Positions 37,637 to 47,985 are shown, counted from the stretch's first letter. The stretch: DNA of 64,000 nucleotides from Tissierella sp. MB52-C2 (GCF_030931715.1 NZ_CP133261.1:3326643-3390642); one strand, 5' to 3'. Notes: generated by a model from the sequence alone, not told the origin. Program-made: numbers and translations.

Positions 37637-40012
37637 TTACTTTCCACTGAATTTTTTTAATCTAAGTGAATTTGTAACTACTGAAACTGAACTAAAAGCC
37701 ATGGCTGCACCTGCTATCATTGGATCTAGAAAACCTAAGGCTGCAAAAGGTATTCCTATAGTATTATAGAAAAATGCCCAGAATAAGTTTTGCTTTATGG
37801 TTCTCATGGTTCTATGACTTAGTTTAATGGCTGTAACTACTCCAGATAAATCTCCCCTCATAAGGGTTATATCTGCTGCCTCCATGGCAACATCTGTACC
37901 TGTACCTATGGCAAAGCCCACATCTGCTGCTGCCAAAGCCGGTGCATCATTGATACCATCTCCAACCATACCTACGTGTTTTCCTTCTGATTTAATCTGT
38001 TCTACTACCTCTGCTTTATTCTCTGGTAAAACTTCTGCCAATACATTTGTTATACCTACTTCTTTAGCTATGGCTTTAGCAGTTCTTTCGTTATCTCCTG
38101 TTATCATATAAACTTCTAATCCCATAGATTTTAACTGTTCTATTGCCTTCTTTGAAGTCTCTTTTATTTGGTCTGCCACAGCTATAATTCCAGATAATTT
38201 ATTATCTATAGATATTAACATTGCTGTTTTACCTTCTTCTTCTAGCCTTAATAAATCTTTTTCTCCTTCTAATATGGAGATATTACTATCTGCCATTAAT
38301 TTTCTATTTCCAATTAGTATTTCTTTACCTTCAAGAACTGCCCTAAGTCCTTTTCCTGGTATTGCTGCAAAATCTGTAGGAATAGACAGTTGAAGTAATT
38401 CGTCTTCCCCTTTTTTTACTATTGATTGACCTAATGGATGTTCTGAAGTTTTTTCTACAGAGGCAGCTATTCTAAGAATTTCATCTCTATCTATTTCCAT
38501 AAGAGAAACTATATCTGTTACCTCTGGTTCTCCCTTTGTTATTGTACCCGTTTTATCAAATACTATTGTATCCATTTCATGAGATCTCTCTAGATGTTCT
38601 CCGGATTTAATCAGTATTCCATTTTCAGCTCCCTTACCAGTACCAACCATTATAGCTGTAGGTGTGGCTAATCCTAATGCACAAGGGCAAGCTATTACTA
38701 AAACTGCAACTGCATTTATAAGACCTATATTAAAGTCTCCTTTAATAAAATAAAATCCTACAAATGTAATCAATGCAATGACAACAACTATTGGTACAAA
38801 TATTCCAGATATTTTATCTGCCAATCTTTGAACTGGTGCTTTAGAGCCTTGGGCATCTTCCACCAGCTTAATGATTTGAGATAATACTGTATCCTTACCT
38901 ATTTTAGTTGCTCTAAATTTAAAAGCACCAAACTTATTTATTGTAGCTCCTATTACCTCATCATCTATTCCCTTATCTGTAGGAATACTTTCTCCTGTAA
39001 TCATAGACTCATCTACTGCAGAGTTTCCTTCTACTATGACTCCATCAACTGGTATTTTTTCTCCTGGTCTAACAACTATAATATCTCCTATTTCTACCTT
39101 CTCTATAGGTATATCCATCTCTGCTCCATCTTTTATAACTCTTGCTGTCTTAGGCTGTAATCCCATTAATTTCTTTATGGCCTCTGAAGTCTTTCCCTTC
39201 GCCACTGCTTCAAATGTTTTTCCTAGGATAATTAGAGTTATAATAACTGCTGAAGATTCAAAATAATATTCATGAACTCCCTTTAATAAGTTATATATAC
39301 TATAAAAGTAGGCTGCTGATGTTCCCATGGAAATGAGAACATCCATATTAGCTCCTCCACCTCTTAAAGCATTATACGCTCCTTTATAAAACCTATAGCC
39401 TATAATAAATTGTACAGGGGTGGCAAGGATTAATTGAAACCATCCATTACTTAATATATTATCAATTCCTGCCATATGAAAAAACATTGCAGAAAATAAA
39501 GGTATACTTAATATGGCTGAGATGATAAATGATGTTTTTAGAGATTTTATTTCCTTCTCCCTAAGTTCTTTTTCTCTGTCTAAATCTCTTTCTACTTCTA
39601 TCTCTGCCTTATATCCTGTTTTTTCTATGACTTTAATTAAAGTCTGTTCATCTGTTAATCCAGATAGATATTCTACCACTGCCTTATTAGTTGATAAATT
39701 AACTGCAGCCTTAACTCCTTCTAATTTATTCAGAGCCTTTTCTACTCTAGTGGAACAAGCTGCACAAGTCATACCTTCTATCATAAAAGTTTGCTTGACT
39801 ACAGGTACCTCATATCCTGTTTTTTCTATGACTTTAATTAAATCCTTTGGTTTAATTTTGTTAGGATCAAACTCTATATTGGCCTTATTGGAAAGTAAAT
39901 TCACCACTGCTGACTCTACCCCTTCCTGTTTGCCTAAGGATTTTTCTATTCTTGCAGAGCAAGCTGCACAAGTCATTCCAAGCACATCTATGCTTATTTT
40001 CTTGTTTTCCAT
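37637..40012 (-). CDS. copA: Copper-exporting P1B-type ATPase CopA
   Basis: About 791 aa. Seen: two N-terminal HMA domains (both GMTCAACS), membrane motif [11 protein letters not shown], phosphorylation site [17 protein letters not shown] motif [10 protein letters not shown], and [13 protein letters not shown] and the conserved MxSS-like end ([16 protein letters not shown]) mark a Cu(I) exporter. Start at the ATG 40010-40012 with AAGGAG 7 nt upstream; a GTG eight codons before lies in the operator region. Confidence 0.97.
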   Translation of the reverse strand: MENKKISIDVLGMTCAACSARIEKSLGKQEGVESAVVNLLSNKANIEFDPNKIKPKDLIKVIEKTGYEVPVVKQTFMIEGMTCAACSTRVEKALNKLEGVKAAVNLSTNKAVVEYLSGLTDEQTLIKVIEKTGYKAEIEVERDLDREKELREKEIKSLKTSFIISAILSIPLFSAMFFHMAGIDNILSNGWFQLILATPVQFIIGYRFYKGAYNALRGGGANMDVLISMGTSAAYFYSIYNLLKGVHEYYFESSAVIITLIILGKTFEAVAKGKTSEAIKKLMGLQPKTARVIKDGAEMDIPIEKVEIGDIIVVRPGEKIPVDGVIVEGNSAVDESMITGESIPTDKGIDDEVIGATINKFGAFKFRATKIGKDTVLSQIIKLVEDAQGSKAPVQRLADKISGIFVPIVVVIALITFVGFYFIKGDFNIGLINAVAVLVIACPCALGLATPTAIMVGTGKGAENGILIKSGEHLERSHEMDTIVFDKTGTITKGEPEVTDIVSLMEIDRDEILRIAASVEKTSEHPLGQSIVKKGEDELLQLSIPTDFAAIPGKGLRAVLEGKEILIGNRKLMADSNISILEGEKDLLRLEEEGKTAMLISIDNKLSGIIAVADQIKETSKKAIEQLKSMGLEVYMITGDNERTAKAIAKEVGITNVLAEVLPENKAEVVEQIKSEGKHVGMVGDGINDAPALAAADVGFAIGTGTDVAMEAADITLMRGDLSGVVTAIKLSHRTMRTIKQNLFWAFFYNTIGIPFAALGFLDPMIAGAAMAFSSVSVVTNSLRLKKFSGK

Positions 40013-40027
40013 TATATCACTCCTTTT

Positions 40028-40084
40028 TACCCCCACCCCCGGGGGGTGTACTTTTATTATATTCTTATATTAATATTTTGTCAA
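40028..40084 (-). promoter_or_regulatory. copA promoter with CsoR-type operator
   Basis: On the minus strand TTGACA (40079-40084), 17 bp, TATAAT (40056-40061), then a G/C-rich inverted repeat TACACCCCCC/GGGGGTG...GTA (40028-40050). CsoR sites have TACCCC-GGGGTA form. The GC block stands out in this AT-rich DNA. Confidence 0.8.
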
Positions 40085-40138
40085 CAATTTTATTATTTGT
40101 TTATTTTTTATTTTAACCCTAAGTATGTGAAATAATTA

Positions 40139-40192
40139 TTGCATTTACATGTAAAATCATTTATAATAATAGTATAATGATAACGATTATCA
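40139..40192 (+). promoter_or_regulatory. feo promoter with Fur box
   Basis: TTGCAT (40139-40144), 17 bp, TATAAT (40162-40167), then TGATAACGATTATCA (40178-40192), a 7-1-7 inverted repeat with one mismatch, matching the Fur box. Position over the start site predicts iron repression of feoABC. Confidence 0.82.
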
Positions 40193-40228
40193 ATGTCTAT
40201 AGATATATACATATGGAAGGGTGATATT

Positions 40229-40453
40229 ATGAACACTTTATCTTTAGCTTCCTTAAAACCCAAGGAATGTGGCAGGATTAAAGAAATTTCAGGTTGTTGT
40301 AAAGCAAAAAAAAGATTATACGAATTAGGACTTCATAAAAATGCCTGTGTTAAAGTTGTTAAAAATGATTTTGGCCCTATTATTATTAATTTATCTGGTA
40401 ACAAATTGGCTTTAGGTCGTGGTTTAGCATCTCAAGTATTTATTGAAAATTAA
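40229..40453 (+). CDS. feoA: Ferrous iron transport protein A
   Basis: 74 aa SH3-like protein. Seen: pattern RIKEISGCCKAKKRLYELGL and KVVKNDFGPIIINLSG, GRGLASQVFIE. Supports FeoB. ATG at 40229 with GGAAGGGTG upstream; the earlier frame from 40193 overlaps the Fur box and is not the start. 122 bp before feoB. Confidence 0.93.
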   Translation: MNTLSLASLKPKECGRIKEISGCCKAKKRLYELGLHKNACVKVVKNDFGPIIINLSGNKLALGRGLASQVFIEN

Positions 40454-40575
40454 TCATTAAAGGTTGACTAACCTTTTCTTAACGCTTATTAATGGAAAGT
40501 TCTCATATGATATTAGAATAGGACTTTCCTATTTGTTGTAAAAGATAATAATTAGATTGGAAAGAAGGGGAAAAT

Positions 40576-42600
40576 TTGAATACGATAGCACTTGAAGGCA
40601 AAAATTTGAATACAATAGCACTTGTTGGAAATCCAAATAGTGGAAAGACAACTTTATTTAATGCACTAACAGGCTCTAACCAACACGTTGGAAACTGGCC
40701 TGGAGTTACTGTTGAGAAAAAAGAAGGAAAGTTTAAGCATAAAGGAGAACAATATAACGTAGTAGACCTTCCAGGTACTTATAGTCTCGGGGCATATTCG
40801 GAAGATGAAGTCGTTGCAAGAGACTATATTCTGAAAGGAAATCCAGATGTTGTAATTAATGTAGTAGATGCTACTAATATTGAAAGAAATCTTTATTTAA
40901 CAACTCAATTAATGGAAATGGGTGTAAAAGTTGTAATTGCTCTTAATATGATGGATGAAGCTAAGCAAAGAAATATTGAGATAAATTTAGATAAGCTATC
41001 TAAGGAACTAGGGGTTCCTATAGTACCTACTATTGCTGCTAAAAATCAAGGTCTTGATATCCTAATAGATAAATCCATTGAATATGTAAAAAAAGAAAAA
41101 GATTTAAATAAATCCTTTAGTTATGGTAATGATATTGACAATGAAATAAAACAAATAGAAGAAATTATAGATGGACTAGATTTAAAATATCCTAAAAAAT
41201 GGATAGCAGTAAAACTTTTAGAAGGAGATAAAGAGATATATAGTCTTCTGTCAAAAAAGGAATCTGAACCTCTTAAAGATCAATTATCAGCTTTAGAGAA
41301 AAAATCTCATGAATATGAGCTTGAAATAGTAGATAAAAGATATGAATTTATTGGAAATATTGTAGGTAGGTCTATTAAAAGACCATCAGAAGAAAAGGAA
41401 ACTCTAACTGATAAAATAGACAAAATTATTACTAATAAATATTTAGGAATACCTATATTTGCTTTGATTATGTTTTTAGTATTTCAATTAACTTTTGTAA
41501 TAGGTCAAGATTTACTTGGCGGTTATGTTGCAACTGGCATTGAAGCCTTAGGAGAATTTGTAGTTTCTCTATTAGAAAATATTAACTCACCTGAATGGCT
41601 TCTTGCTTTCCTTTCAGAGGGAGTCTTTGGTGGAGTAGGATCTGTATTTGAATTCGTTCCACTTATTATGGTATTATATTTTTTCTTAGGTATATTGGAA
41701 GATACAGGATATATGGCAAGGGCTGCCTATATAATGGACGGATTTATGAGACGTCTTGGTCTTCATGGTAAAAGTTTTATTTCAATGATTGTAGGCTTTG
41801 GATGTAACGTTCCTGGTATTATGTCAACTAGAACTTTAGATAACAAAAAGGATAGAATGATTGCATTACTAATTAATCCATTTATGTCCTGCGGAGCTAG
41901 ACTTCCTATTTATTTAGTGTTTATAGCAGCGTTTTTCCCAGACCACGGTGGAATTGTATTGTTTTCACTTTATGCCTTAGGAATTATAATGGCTTTAATC
42001 ATGGGTAAGATATTTTCAAAAACATTATTTAAAGGTGAATCTTCCCATTTTATAATGGAATTGCCGCCTTATAGATTACCTATATTTAAATATGTTTTAA
42101 GAGATATGTGGAGTAAAGTATGGGACTTCTTACATAGAGCTGGAACTATTATATTTGTAGTTGTTTCTGTTCTTTGGGTATTGTCCGTATTACCATTTGG
42201 CGTAGAGCCATATAGTCAAGAAAGTATTCTAGGTAGAATAGGTACTATTTTATCACCTATATTTGTACCTGCTGGTTTTGGTACTTGGCAAGCTACTGTT
42301 AGCTTATTCGCAGGAATAGCCGCAAAGGAAGCTGTTGTTGCAATCCTAGGAATGGTTTATGCCGGTGTAAGTGAAGGTACTGCCCTTGTTACTGCAATAC
42401 AAAGTGTATTTACACCTTTAACTGCTGTATCTTTTATGATAATGGTTCTTTTATACACTCCTTGTGCAGCAGTAATAGGTACTGTAAAACATGAAACTAA
42501 GTCTGCTAAGTGGGCTGCCTTCATGGTTATATACACCTTTGCCCTGGGTTGGATATTATCAGTTATTGTATATCAAGTTGGAAGTCTTTTAGGATTTTAG
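40576..42600 (+). CDS. feoB: Ferrous iron transporter FeoB
   Basis: About 674 aa. N-terminal G domain: GNPNSGKTTLFNALTG (G1), DLPGTYSL (G3), LNMMDEA (G4). Then a helical regulatory domain and about 8-10 membrane helices with two gate motifs (GFGCNVPGIMSTRTL and LLYTPCAAVIGTVKHE). Fe(II) uptake. Two TTG starts are possible because the first 30 bp are tandemly repeated (see findings); family proteins usually begin at the second, at 40606. Confidence 0.96.
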   Translation: MNTIALEGKNLNTIALVGNPNSGKTTLFNALTGSNQHVGNWPGVTVEKKEGKFKHKGEQYNVVDLPGTYSLGAYSEDEVVARDYILKGNPDVVINVVDATNIERNLYLTTQLMEMGVKVVIALNMMDEAKQRNIEINLDKLSKELGVPIVPTIAAKNQGLDILIDKSIEYVKKEKDLNKSFSYGNDIDNEIKQIEEIIDGLDLKYPKKWIAVKLLEGDKEIYSLLSKKESEPLKDQLSALEKKSHEYELEIVDKRYEFIGNIVGRSIKRPSEEKETLTDKIDKIITNKYLGIPIFALIMFLVFQLTFVIGQDLLGGYVATGIEALGEFVVSLLENINSPEWLLAFLSEGVFGGVGSVFEFVPLIMVLYFFLGILEDTGYMARAAYIMDGFMRRLGLHGKSFISMIVGFGCNVPGIMSTRTLDNKKDRMIALLINPFMSCGARLPIYLVFIAAFFPDHGGIVLFSLYALGIIMALIMGKIFSKTLFKGESSHFIMELPPYRLPIFKYVLRDMWSKVWDFLHRAGTIIFVVVSVLWVLSVLPFGVEPYSQESILGRIGTILSPIFVPAGFGTWQATVSLFAGIAAKEAVVAILGMVYAGVSEGTALVTAIQSVFTPLTAVSFMIMVLLYTPCAAVIGTVKHETKSAKWAAFMVIYTFALGWILSVIVYQVGSLLGF

Positions 42601-42611
42601 GAGTTGATAAT

Positions 42612-42878
42612 ATGCTTAAAAATGTTTTAAAAGAGTTATCAGAAATTAGAGTTTTTTCCCTTCCTTTAATAGCAAAAAACTTAAATATATCTGAATCCTT
42701 AGTAGAGGAATTTATAGAACAATTATACCGTATGAAGTATATTGTAGAAGACGAAGGCTGTTCTGCTTCTGAGGTTAAATGTGGTTGTTGCTCATATAAA
42801 TCCATGTGTACAAGCACATCAGTAAAAACCATAAGCATAACGGAGAAAGGAAAAAGATTATTAGAATCCCTTAAATAA
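42612..42878 (+). CDS. FeoC-like winged-helix protein
   Basis: 88 aa. N-terminal winged helix (MLKNVLKELSEIRVFSLPLI) and a cysteine cluster (EVKCGCCSYKSMC) that may bind Fe-S. FeoC proteins modulate FeoB stability. ATG at 42612 with AGGAG 8 nt upstream, 12 bp after the feoB stop. Confidence 0.82.
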   Translation: MLKNVLKELSEIRVFSLPLIAKNLNISESLVEEFIEQLYRMKYIVEDEGCSASEVKCGCCSYKSMCTSTSVKTISITEKGKRLLESLK

Positions 42879-42882
42879 CACT

Positions 42883-42917
42883 AAAAAACTTTAAGAAAAA
42901 TTTCTTAAAGTTTTTTT
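42883..42917 (+). terminator. feoABC terminator
   Basis: AAAAAACTTTAAGAAA with complementary arm ending in TTTTTTT. Confidence 0.8.
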
Positions 42918-43375
42918 ATATTATGTTTAAAATTATATTTCTGGGTATAATATCTATACATACATCATCTCATTATATCGGTAAAGTATAATTCCTATAT
43001 AATATGGTGTGTGTAAAAAATAGATAGAACTTTAGCCCATAAACCTAATTCAAGTGTCTCATTAGCCCCTTAGCTTAAGAATAGCTTTACCAGCAAATAA
43101 AAATTGTTTCTTAGCACTATCCCTAAAATTGTAGATGGTAATTCCTCCATTATTAAAGAATTAAAAGATCAAGGAGTGTATTGAAGTATTGAATTTAAAA
43201 AATATTGTAAGTTCTTTAGGTTTGGGCGAAAAAATAAAGTTCTATTTTAAATAATGGGTAATTTCTATATAATTTTGGAAATTACCCATTTATTATTTTT
43301 TGTTGCTATGTTTATTGAACTTTTCATATTATAAGTCTATAATTAGGGTAATGATAATAAAAAAGGAGACTGCCA
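42918..43375 (+). other. Intergenic region with possible gene remnant
   Basis: About 460 bp. A stretch near 43116-43185 reads STIPKIVDGNSSIIKELKDQ in one plus frame before a stop and looks like degraded coding sequence of unknown origin. A 13-bp stem AATGGGTAATTTC (43253-43290) followed by TATTATTTTT may be its old terminator. No complete gene is present. Confidence 0.4.
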
Positions 43376-44830
43376 ATGATAAGCCTAGATTGGAAGGATA
43401 GAAAGAATCTTACTATGTTAGCCGATTTTTATGAATTTACCATGGCTAATGGTTATTTAGAAAATGGTATGGGAGAGCAAATTGCTTATTTTGATATGTT
43501 CTTTAGAGCAATACCTGATGATGGTGGTTTTGCCATTATGGCAGGTGTGGAGCAATTAATAGAATATCTAAGGAATCTTAAATTTGATGAAGAAGACATA
43601 GATTATTTTGAATCTAAAAACATATTCTCTCAAAGCTTTTTAGATTATTTAAGAGACTTTAAATTTAAATGTGATGTATGGGCTATTCCAGAGGGAACTC
43701 CAATATTTCCTCAAGAACCTATTGTCGTAGTCCGTGGACCTGTAATACAGGCTCAACTTATAGAAACAATGGTACTCTTAACTATAAACCATCAAAGTTT
43801 GATAGCTACTAAGGCTAATAGAATAGTTAGGGCAGCCAATGGTAGAACTGTAATGGAATTTGGTTCTAGACGTGCTCAAGGATACGAAGGTGCAATCCTC
43901 GGTGCTAGAGCTGCATATATTGGCGGATGTATAGGAACAGCCAACACCATAGTAGATAGAGACTTTGATATTCCTGCCATGGGTACAATGGCTCATAGCT
44001 GGGTTCAAATGTTTCCCACAGAATTAGATGCCTTTAGGGCCTATGCTAGAACTTATCCAAATAATTGTACACTTTTAATAGATACATACAATACTCTAAA
44101 GCAAGGATTGCCAAATGCCATACAAGTATTCAATGAAGAAATTGTACCACGTGGATTTAGACCTAAAGGTATTAGAATAGATAGTGGAGATATTGCCTAT
44201 CTATCTAAAGAATGTCGTAGAATTTTGGATGACGCAGGATTTAGTGATTGTGACATAATTGCTTCCAGTTCCCTAGATGAATATGTAATTAGAGACTTAC
44301 TTATTCAAGGAGCAGAAATTGACTCCTTTGGAGTTGGAGAGAGACTTATAACTGCAAAATCACAGCCTGTATTTGGTGGTGTTTATAAGTTGACAACTGT
44401 AGAAAGAGAAGGACAGCTTATTCCTACAATAAAAGTCAGTGAAAACGTAGGCAAAATAACTACACCAGGTTTTAAACAAGTATATAGATTGTTTGATAAT
44501 GCTACTAAAAAAGCAATAGCTGACGTAATTACTTTACATGATGAGATAATCGATACTAGTAGACCTTACGAAATATTCCATCCCCTATATACTTGGAAAA
44601 GAAAGACATTGGAAAATTTCCATGCTAAAAAGCTTTTGGTACAAATATTTGATAAAGGTATTTGCATATATGAAAATCCAAATATACATGAAATAAAAAA
44701 CCATTGTAAAGAACAATTAGATTTAATGTGGGATGAAGTAAAAAGGTTTGAAAAGCCACATAGATATTTTGTAGATTTATCTCAGGATTTATGGAATATT
44801 AAAAACCAGTTGCTGGAAAAACATAAATAG
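43376..44830 (+). CDS. pncB: Nicotinate phosphoribosyltransferase
   Basis: 484 aa. Converts nicotinate and PRPP to nicotinate mononucleotide in NAD salvage. Seen: N-terminal LTMLADFYEFTMANGYLENG, the FGSRRAQGYEGAILGARAAY motif, HSWVQMFPTELDAFRAYA and GIRIDSGDIAYLSKECR. AAGGAG precedes the ATG. Single gene. Confidence 0.96.
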   Translation: MISLDWKDRKNLTMLADFYEFTMANGYLENGMGEQIAYFDMFFRAIPDDGGFAIMAGVEQLIEYLRNLKFDEEDIDYFESKNIFSQSFLDYLRDFKFKCDVWAIPEGTPIFPQEPIVVVRGPVIQAQLIETMVLLTINHQSLIATKANRIVRAANGRTVMEFGSRRAQGYEGAILGARAAYIGGCIGTANTIVDRDFDIPAMGTMAHSWVQMFPTELDAFRAYARTYPNNCTLLIDTYNTLKQGLPNAIQVFNEEIVPRGFRPKGIRIDSGDIAYLSKECRRILDDAGFSDCDIIASSSLDEYVIRDLLIQGAEIDSFGVGERLITAKSQPVFGGVYKLTTVEREGQLIPTIKVSENVGKITTPGFKQVYRLFDNATKKAIADVITLHDEIIDTSRPYEIFHPLYTWKRKTLENFHAKKLLVQIFDKGICIYENPNIHEIKNHCKEQLDLMWDEVKRFEKPHRYFVDLSQDLWNIKNQLLEKHK

Positions 44831-44895
44831 AATATTGATTCTAGCAAACTTATATTGTGCATCTAAACATACGACTAATGAAACTCTATATAAAT

Positions 44896-44933
44896 AAAAA
44901 TAAGATTTAGTATTAATACTAAATCTTATTTTT
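44896..44933. terminator. Bidirectional terminator, perfect 38-nt palindrome
   Basis: Arms AAAAATAAGATTTAGTATT and complement. Lies between the convergent pncB and DUF4129 genes; A and T tracts on both sides suit both directions. Confidence 0.8.
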
Positions 44934-44941
44934 ATTTACTT

Positions 44942-46135
44942 TTACAACTTCTTATATAAATTCTCCATTTCTTCTACTACTTTTTTATCCGCATCTTTAT
45001 CACCATAACGGCTATCTATATAAATTTTTCTAATTTTTTCAATTCTTTCTTCAGAGAACTTCTCAGCCTTTTTATTTATATCTAGAGATGTATCTGATTT
45101 TTTAATTTCTATATCTCTTTTATTTAATTTTTCTAGGTATCTTCTATAGTAGAACCTTATCTGTTCTTTTATTTCCTTTGGATACTTTTCCCTTGTTTTT
45201 TTCTTCTCTATCTTAATATCTTTTATATACTCTCTTTCTTCAGTATATTCTCGAGCATTATACTCTCTATACCCCACTTTTACAATCAATCTATATATAA
45301 TATAGATTGTAGTTATGATAAGCAAAAATCCTATTATCCTTTCAAGCATTGGAAAGCTTCGAGGGATTATTTCTTCCACTTGTTCTATGCTTTCATAATT
45401 ATCTACATTCATATTTTCAAATAAAGATTCCATATTATTTTTCTTTATCTCTCCTTCAATAAATACAATAAGTTTATTCATTAGATAAAATATTAAAATA
45501 ATAGGATAATATAGTATCTTTATTATTACATCTATTATAAATCTATATATGTTGCCAACAATAGAAAATATAATATTTCTCAATCCATCAAGGGCAACCA
45601 TGGAGGATAATATGGAAACAACTCCTATATATTTTCTATTTGATCTTTTTATATTCTCCATGTCCATACCAGAGTCTAAATGTCTAACGGTTCTTATTAA
45701 TATTATTGTGGTTACCTGGCTAATGATTATAAAAGGTATGGAATATACTATAAAATTATCAAGGACACCACCTAAAAATGCCAAAGTTATTGCAGCTATA
45801 TATGCTAAGTAGGACTTTTTTAGCTTTTCCGAATATTCATAGTGATTGCCTTGAAGCAAGGAATTTCTAATATATAAAAACATAAGGATAGTATTCATAA
45901 GTATAAATGTAATTGCAACGATGTCTTTAAAAAACAATAATGGAAGAAGTAAAAGTAATATACTTATATTATATATTTTTTTTCTTTTATAATTTAGTGC
46001 AAATATTAAAGAGCTTAGGTTCGTCCAAATAAAAACTATAAATATTTTATTTAAAGATGTAAAGGGAAAAAACATTAGTAATAGAGAATATATAAATGAA
46101 ACCACAGATACTATTTCAATTAAAATTAAATCCAT
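44942..46135 (-). CDS. Membrane protein with C-terminal DUF4129 domain
   Basis: 397 aa. About six N-terminal membrane helices (residues 1-215), a loop, another helix near 265-285 and a cytoplasmic C-terminal DUF4129-like region (EQIRFYYRRYLEKLNKRDI ending in RKIYIDSRYG). Such proteins usually form operons with MoxR ATPase, DUF58 and transglutaminase genes. Here its ATG directly follows the stop of a DUF58 remnant, and no MoxR or transglutaminase gene is nearby, so the system seems partly lost. Confidence 0.75.
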   Translation of the reverse strand: MDLILIEIVSVVSFIYSLLLMFFPFTSLNKIFIVFIWTNLSSLIFALNYKRKKIYNISILLLLLPLLFFKDIVAITFILMNTILMFLYIRNSLLQGNHYEYSEKLKKSYLAYIAAITLAFLGGVLDNFIVYSIPFIIISQVTTIILIRTVRHLDSGMDMENIKRSNRKYIGVVSILSSMVALDGLRNIIFSIVGNIYRFIIDVIIKILYYPIILIFYLMNKLIVFIEGEIKKNNMESLFENMNVDNYESIEQVEEIIPRSFPMLERIIGFLLIITTIYIIYRLIVKVGYREYNAREYTEEREYIKDIKIEKKKTREKYPKEIKEQIRFYYRRYLEKLNKRDIEIKKSDTSLDINKKAEKFSEERIEKIRKIYIDSRYGDKDADKKVVEEMENLYKKL

Positions 46136-46383
46136 TTAATTCCCCCTATACTTAATTATATTTTTATTCAAATCACTTAGATTGTCACCATTTATAGATA
46201 TGCAGACTACCTTATTTACAACTTTGCTCAATTTATTTATATAGTGTACATAGGGTTCTAGTACTCTTGGTGTGATTATTACAACTGTAGTATAACTTCC
46301 TCGCGATCTTAAAGCCTCATCTAAAGTTTCTTCAAAGATGGAGCCATGGTCTTTATATGCTCAGGTATTATATAATCTCCTCC
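46136..46383 (-). pseudogene. DUF58 protein remnant, C-terminal fragment
   Basis: The minus strand reads SIFEETLDEALRSRGSYTTV and on to a stop at 46136-46138, with the alternating pattern of the DUF58 C-terminus. Upstream, another frame reads GGDYIIPEHIKTM near 46345-46383, suggesting a frameshift. No start codon or N-terminal part exists; beyond 46384 to 46602 I see only AT-rich spacer. The stop abuts the DUF4129 start. Confidence 0.55.
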
Positions 46384-46602
46384 TTCTTATATTATGTTAA
46401 TTATACATTATTTAATAAATATAATTCAATAAAGAAAAAACAAAATATACCAAGTCTCTCCTAAAAATTTGCTGCTTTTTTATCTTTGTATTTTCATTGG
46501 TTTTAATGTATCATATTAATGGGTACTTATCTTATATATAATATTTAACTAATTGAATATATATATTCACAGCATAGTTGGAGCAGAAAGAAGGGATTAA
46601 AT

Positions 46603-47154
46603 ATGAAACGAAGGATACTTTTCTTACTTTATAGTTTGATAAGTATAGGTATTTTGATTTTAGCATTGATGAATAATGAATTGCTGCACAGTAGAGTTTT
46701 TCTACTGACAATTATTTTATTTGTAGGAATAGGTTTGCTAAATCATTTTTATGAAATAAATAGGTTAAATAAGGAAAATGAAAAGAAAAAAAGAATTTTT
46801 ACTAAGGATAATGTAAAGATTCTAGTGGGTTCAGCTCTTGCAGCTGCTATAACATGGCATATGAATCACAAAATGGGCTATGGTGCAGTAATCGCTAATG
46901 GGTTTGTGGGAGTAGTAGCAACCATATTATTTTCTCCAGGATTGGCAGGTGTATTATTCACTACTTCTTTTATAGGTATGTCAGCCCAAACCGTAATGCC
47001 ATCCATAACCATAGCTGGATTAACAGGACTGGTCGCAGGAATTATAATTATATTATCTAAAGATATATATGCAGGACTTGGGGGAAAGGGAGGTACTTCA
47101 ATTGCACTTTCTGTTCAATTAGTAAAAGCCCTTCTAAGTGTATTTGGTATTTAA
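46603..47154 (+). CDS. Membrane protein of unknown function (paralogue pair, first)
   Basis: 183 aa, about five membrane segments: two N-terminal helices with a charged loop (NRLNKENEKKKRIFTKD) and a C-terminal three-helix part with SFIGMSAQTVMPSI and the glycine-rich end AGLGGKGGTSIAL. The C-terminal part resembles the following protein. 12-bp gap to it. No function assigned. Confidence 0.78.
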   Translation: MKRRILFLLYSLISIGILILALMNNELLHSRVFLLTIILFVGIGLLNHFYEINRLNKENEKKKRIFTKDNVKILVGSALAAAITWHMNHKMGYGAVIANGFVGVVATILFSPGLAGVLFTTSFIGMSAQTVMPSITIAGLTGLVAGIIIILSKDIYAGLGGKGGTSIALSVQLVKALLSVFGI

Positions 47155-47166
47155 AGGAGGTAAAAT

Positions 47167-47574
47167 ATGATTTATTTAACTATGATAGTTGCCATATCTT
47201 CAGCGTGTCTGACTTATTTTTTAAGTCTACATCTTGAAAAAGGACCTACTCTTGCATCAGCTATAGTAACTTTATCATCAGGTTTGCTGCTGCCATATTT
47301 CTTCACAGAAGGTACTACACTTGCACTTGTTGCAACTGCTGCTTCTTACGCAGCTATGGTATCTGGAGCTAAATTTCCAAAGCTTATTGAAATGGCAGGA
47401 GTTGGAGCTATATGTGGTCTTGTTTTTAGTCTAACTCAAGATGTATTTATAGGTGTAGGTGGAAGACTTGGATCTATTGCAGCCATATCTGGGCTTTCTT
47501 GGCTTGGACTTAAGCAAATAATTGATAAATTTAAAAAACAAAATCAAGTCACAATAGATGTGTTACAAAAGTAA
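47167..47574 (+). CDS. Membrane protein of unknown function (paralogue pair, second)
   Basis: 135 aa, about four membrane segments, ending in FIGVGGRLGSIAAISGL that parallels the GGKGGTSIA end of the first protein. AAAGGAGG precedes the ATG. The two probably form a heteromeric membrane complex (inference). Confidence 0.78.
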   Translation: MIYLTMIVAISSACLTYFLSLHLEKGPTLASAIVTLSSGLLLPYFFTEGTTLALVATAASYAAMVSGAKFPKLIEMAGVGAICGLVFSLTQDVFIGVGGRLGSIAAISGLSWLGLKQIIDKFKKQNQVTIDVLQK

Positions 47575-47580
47575 ATATAA

Positions 47581-47620
47581 AAGAGAGCTATAGGATCAAT
47601 GATCCTATAGCTCTCTTTTT
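47581..47620. terminator. Bidirectional terminator
   Basis: 17-bp perfect stem AAGAGAGCTATAGGATC, loop AAT, then TTTTT on plus. Serves the membrane pair and the convergent coiled-coil gene. Confidence 0.85.
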
Positions 47621-47623
47621 ATA

Positions 47624-47878
47624 TTATCTAGCTGCTTTTAATTTTGCTATATCATTCCAGTTCTTTGATGCAACTATTTCTATAGTATTAAACTCTTCTG
47701 ATAACTTATCGACTTTTCCATTTATTTCATATCTAAGTTCGCTTAAACTGGCAGTTTGTTCAATTATGGATTTTATGTCTTCCTTCATTTCTTGCTGCCC
47801 CTTTTCAAGACTTACTACCTTGTCCTCGATACTCCCTAACTTCTCTATTACTATTTTTTGAAATTCTTCGTTAGTCAT
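47624..47878 (-). CDS. Small coiled-coil protein
   Basis: 84 aa, helical with heptad patterning (IVIEKLGSIEDKVVSLEKGQ), no membrane segment. Resembles many small clostridial coiled-coil proteins of unknown role. ATG at 47876-47878 with AAGGAGG upstream. Lies about 107 bp after agrB on the same strand and may be cotranscribed. Confidence 0.65.
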   Translation of the reverse strand: MTNEEFQKIVIEKLGSIEDKVVSLEKGQQEMKEDIKSIIEQTASLSELRYEINGKVDKLSEEFNTIEIVASKNWNDIAKLKAAR

Positions 47879-47985
47879 TTTATCGACCTCCTTTATCCAT
47901 TTCATTTATAGCTTAATAATAATTATATATTATAATAATGGATTATACAATGAAGTAATATTTCTATATTATAGTCTATTATAAC

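Noticed and set aside
47879-47985. AgrD gene directly after agrB
   Set aside because: The spacer has no frame with the AgrD tail motif; the AgrD-like gene is found at 49818-49949 instead.
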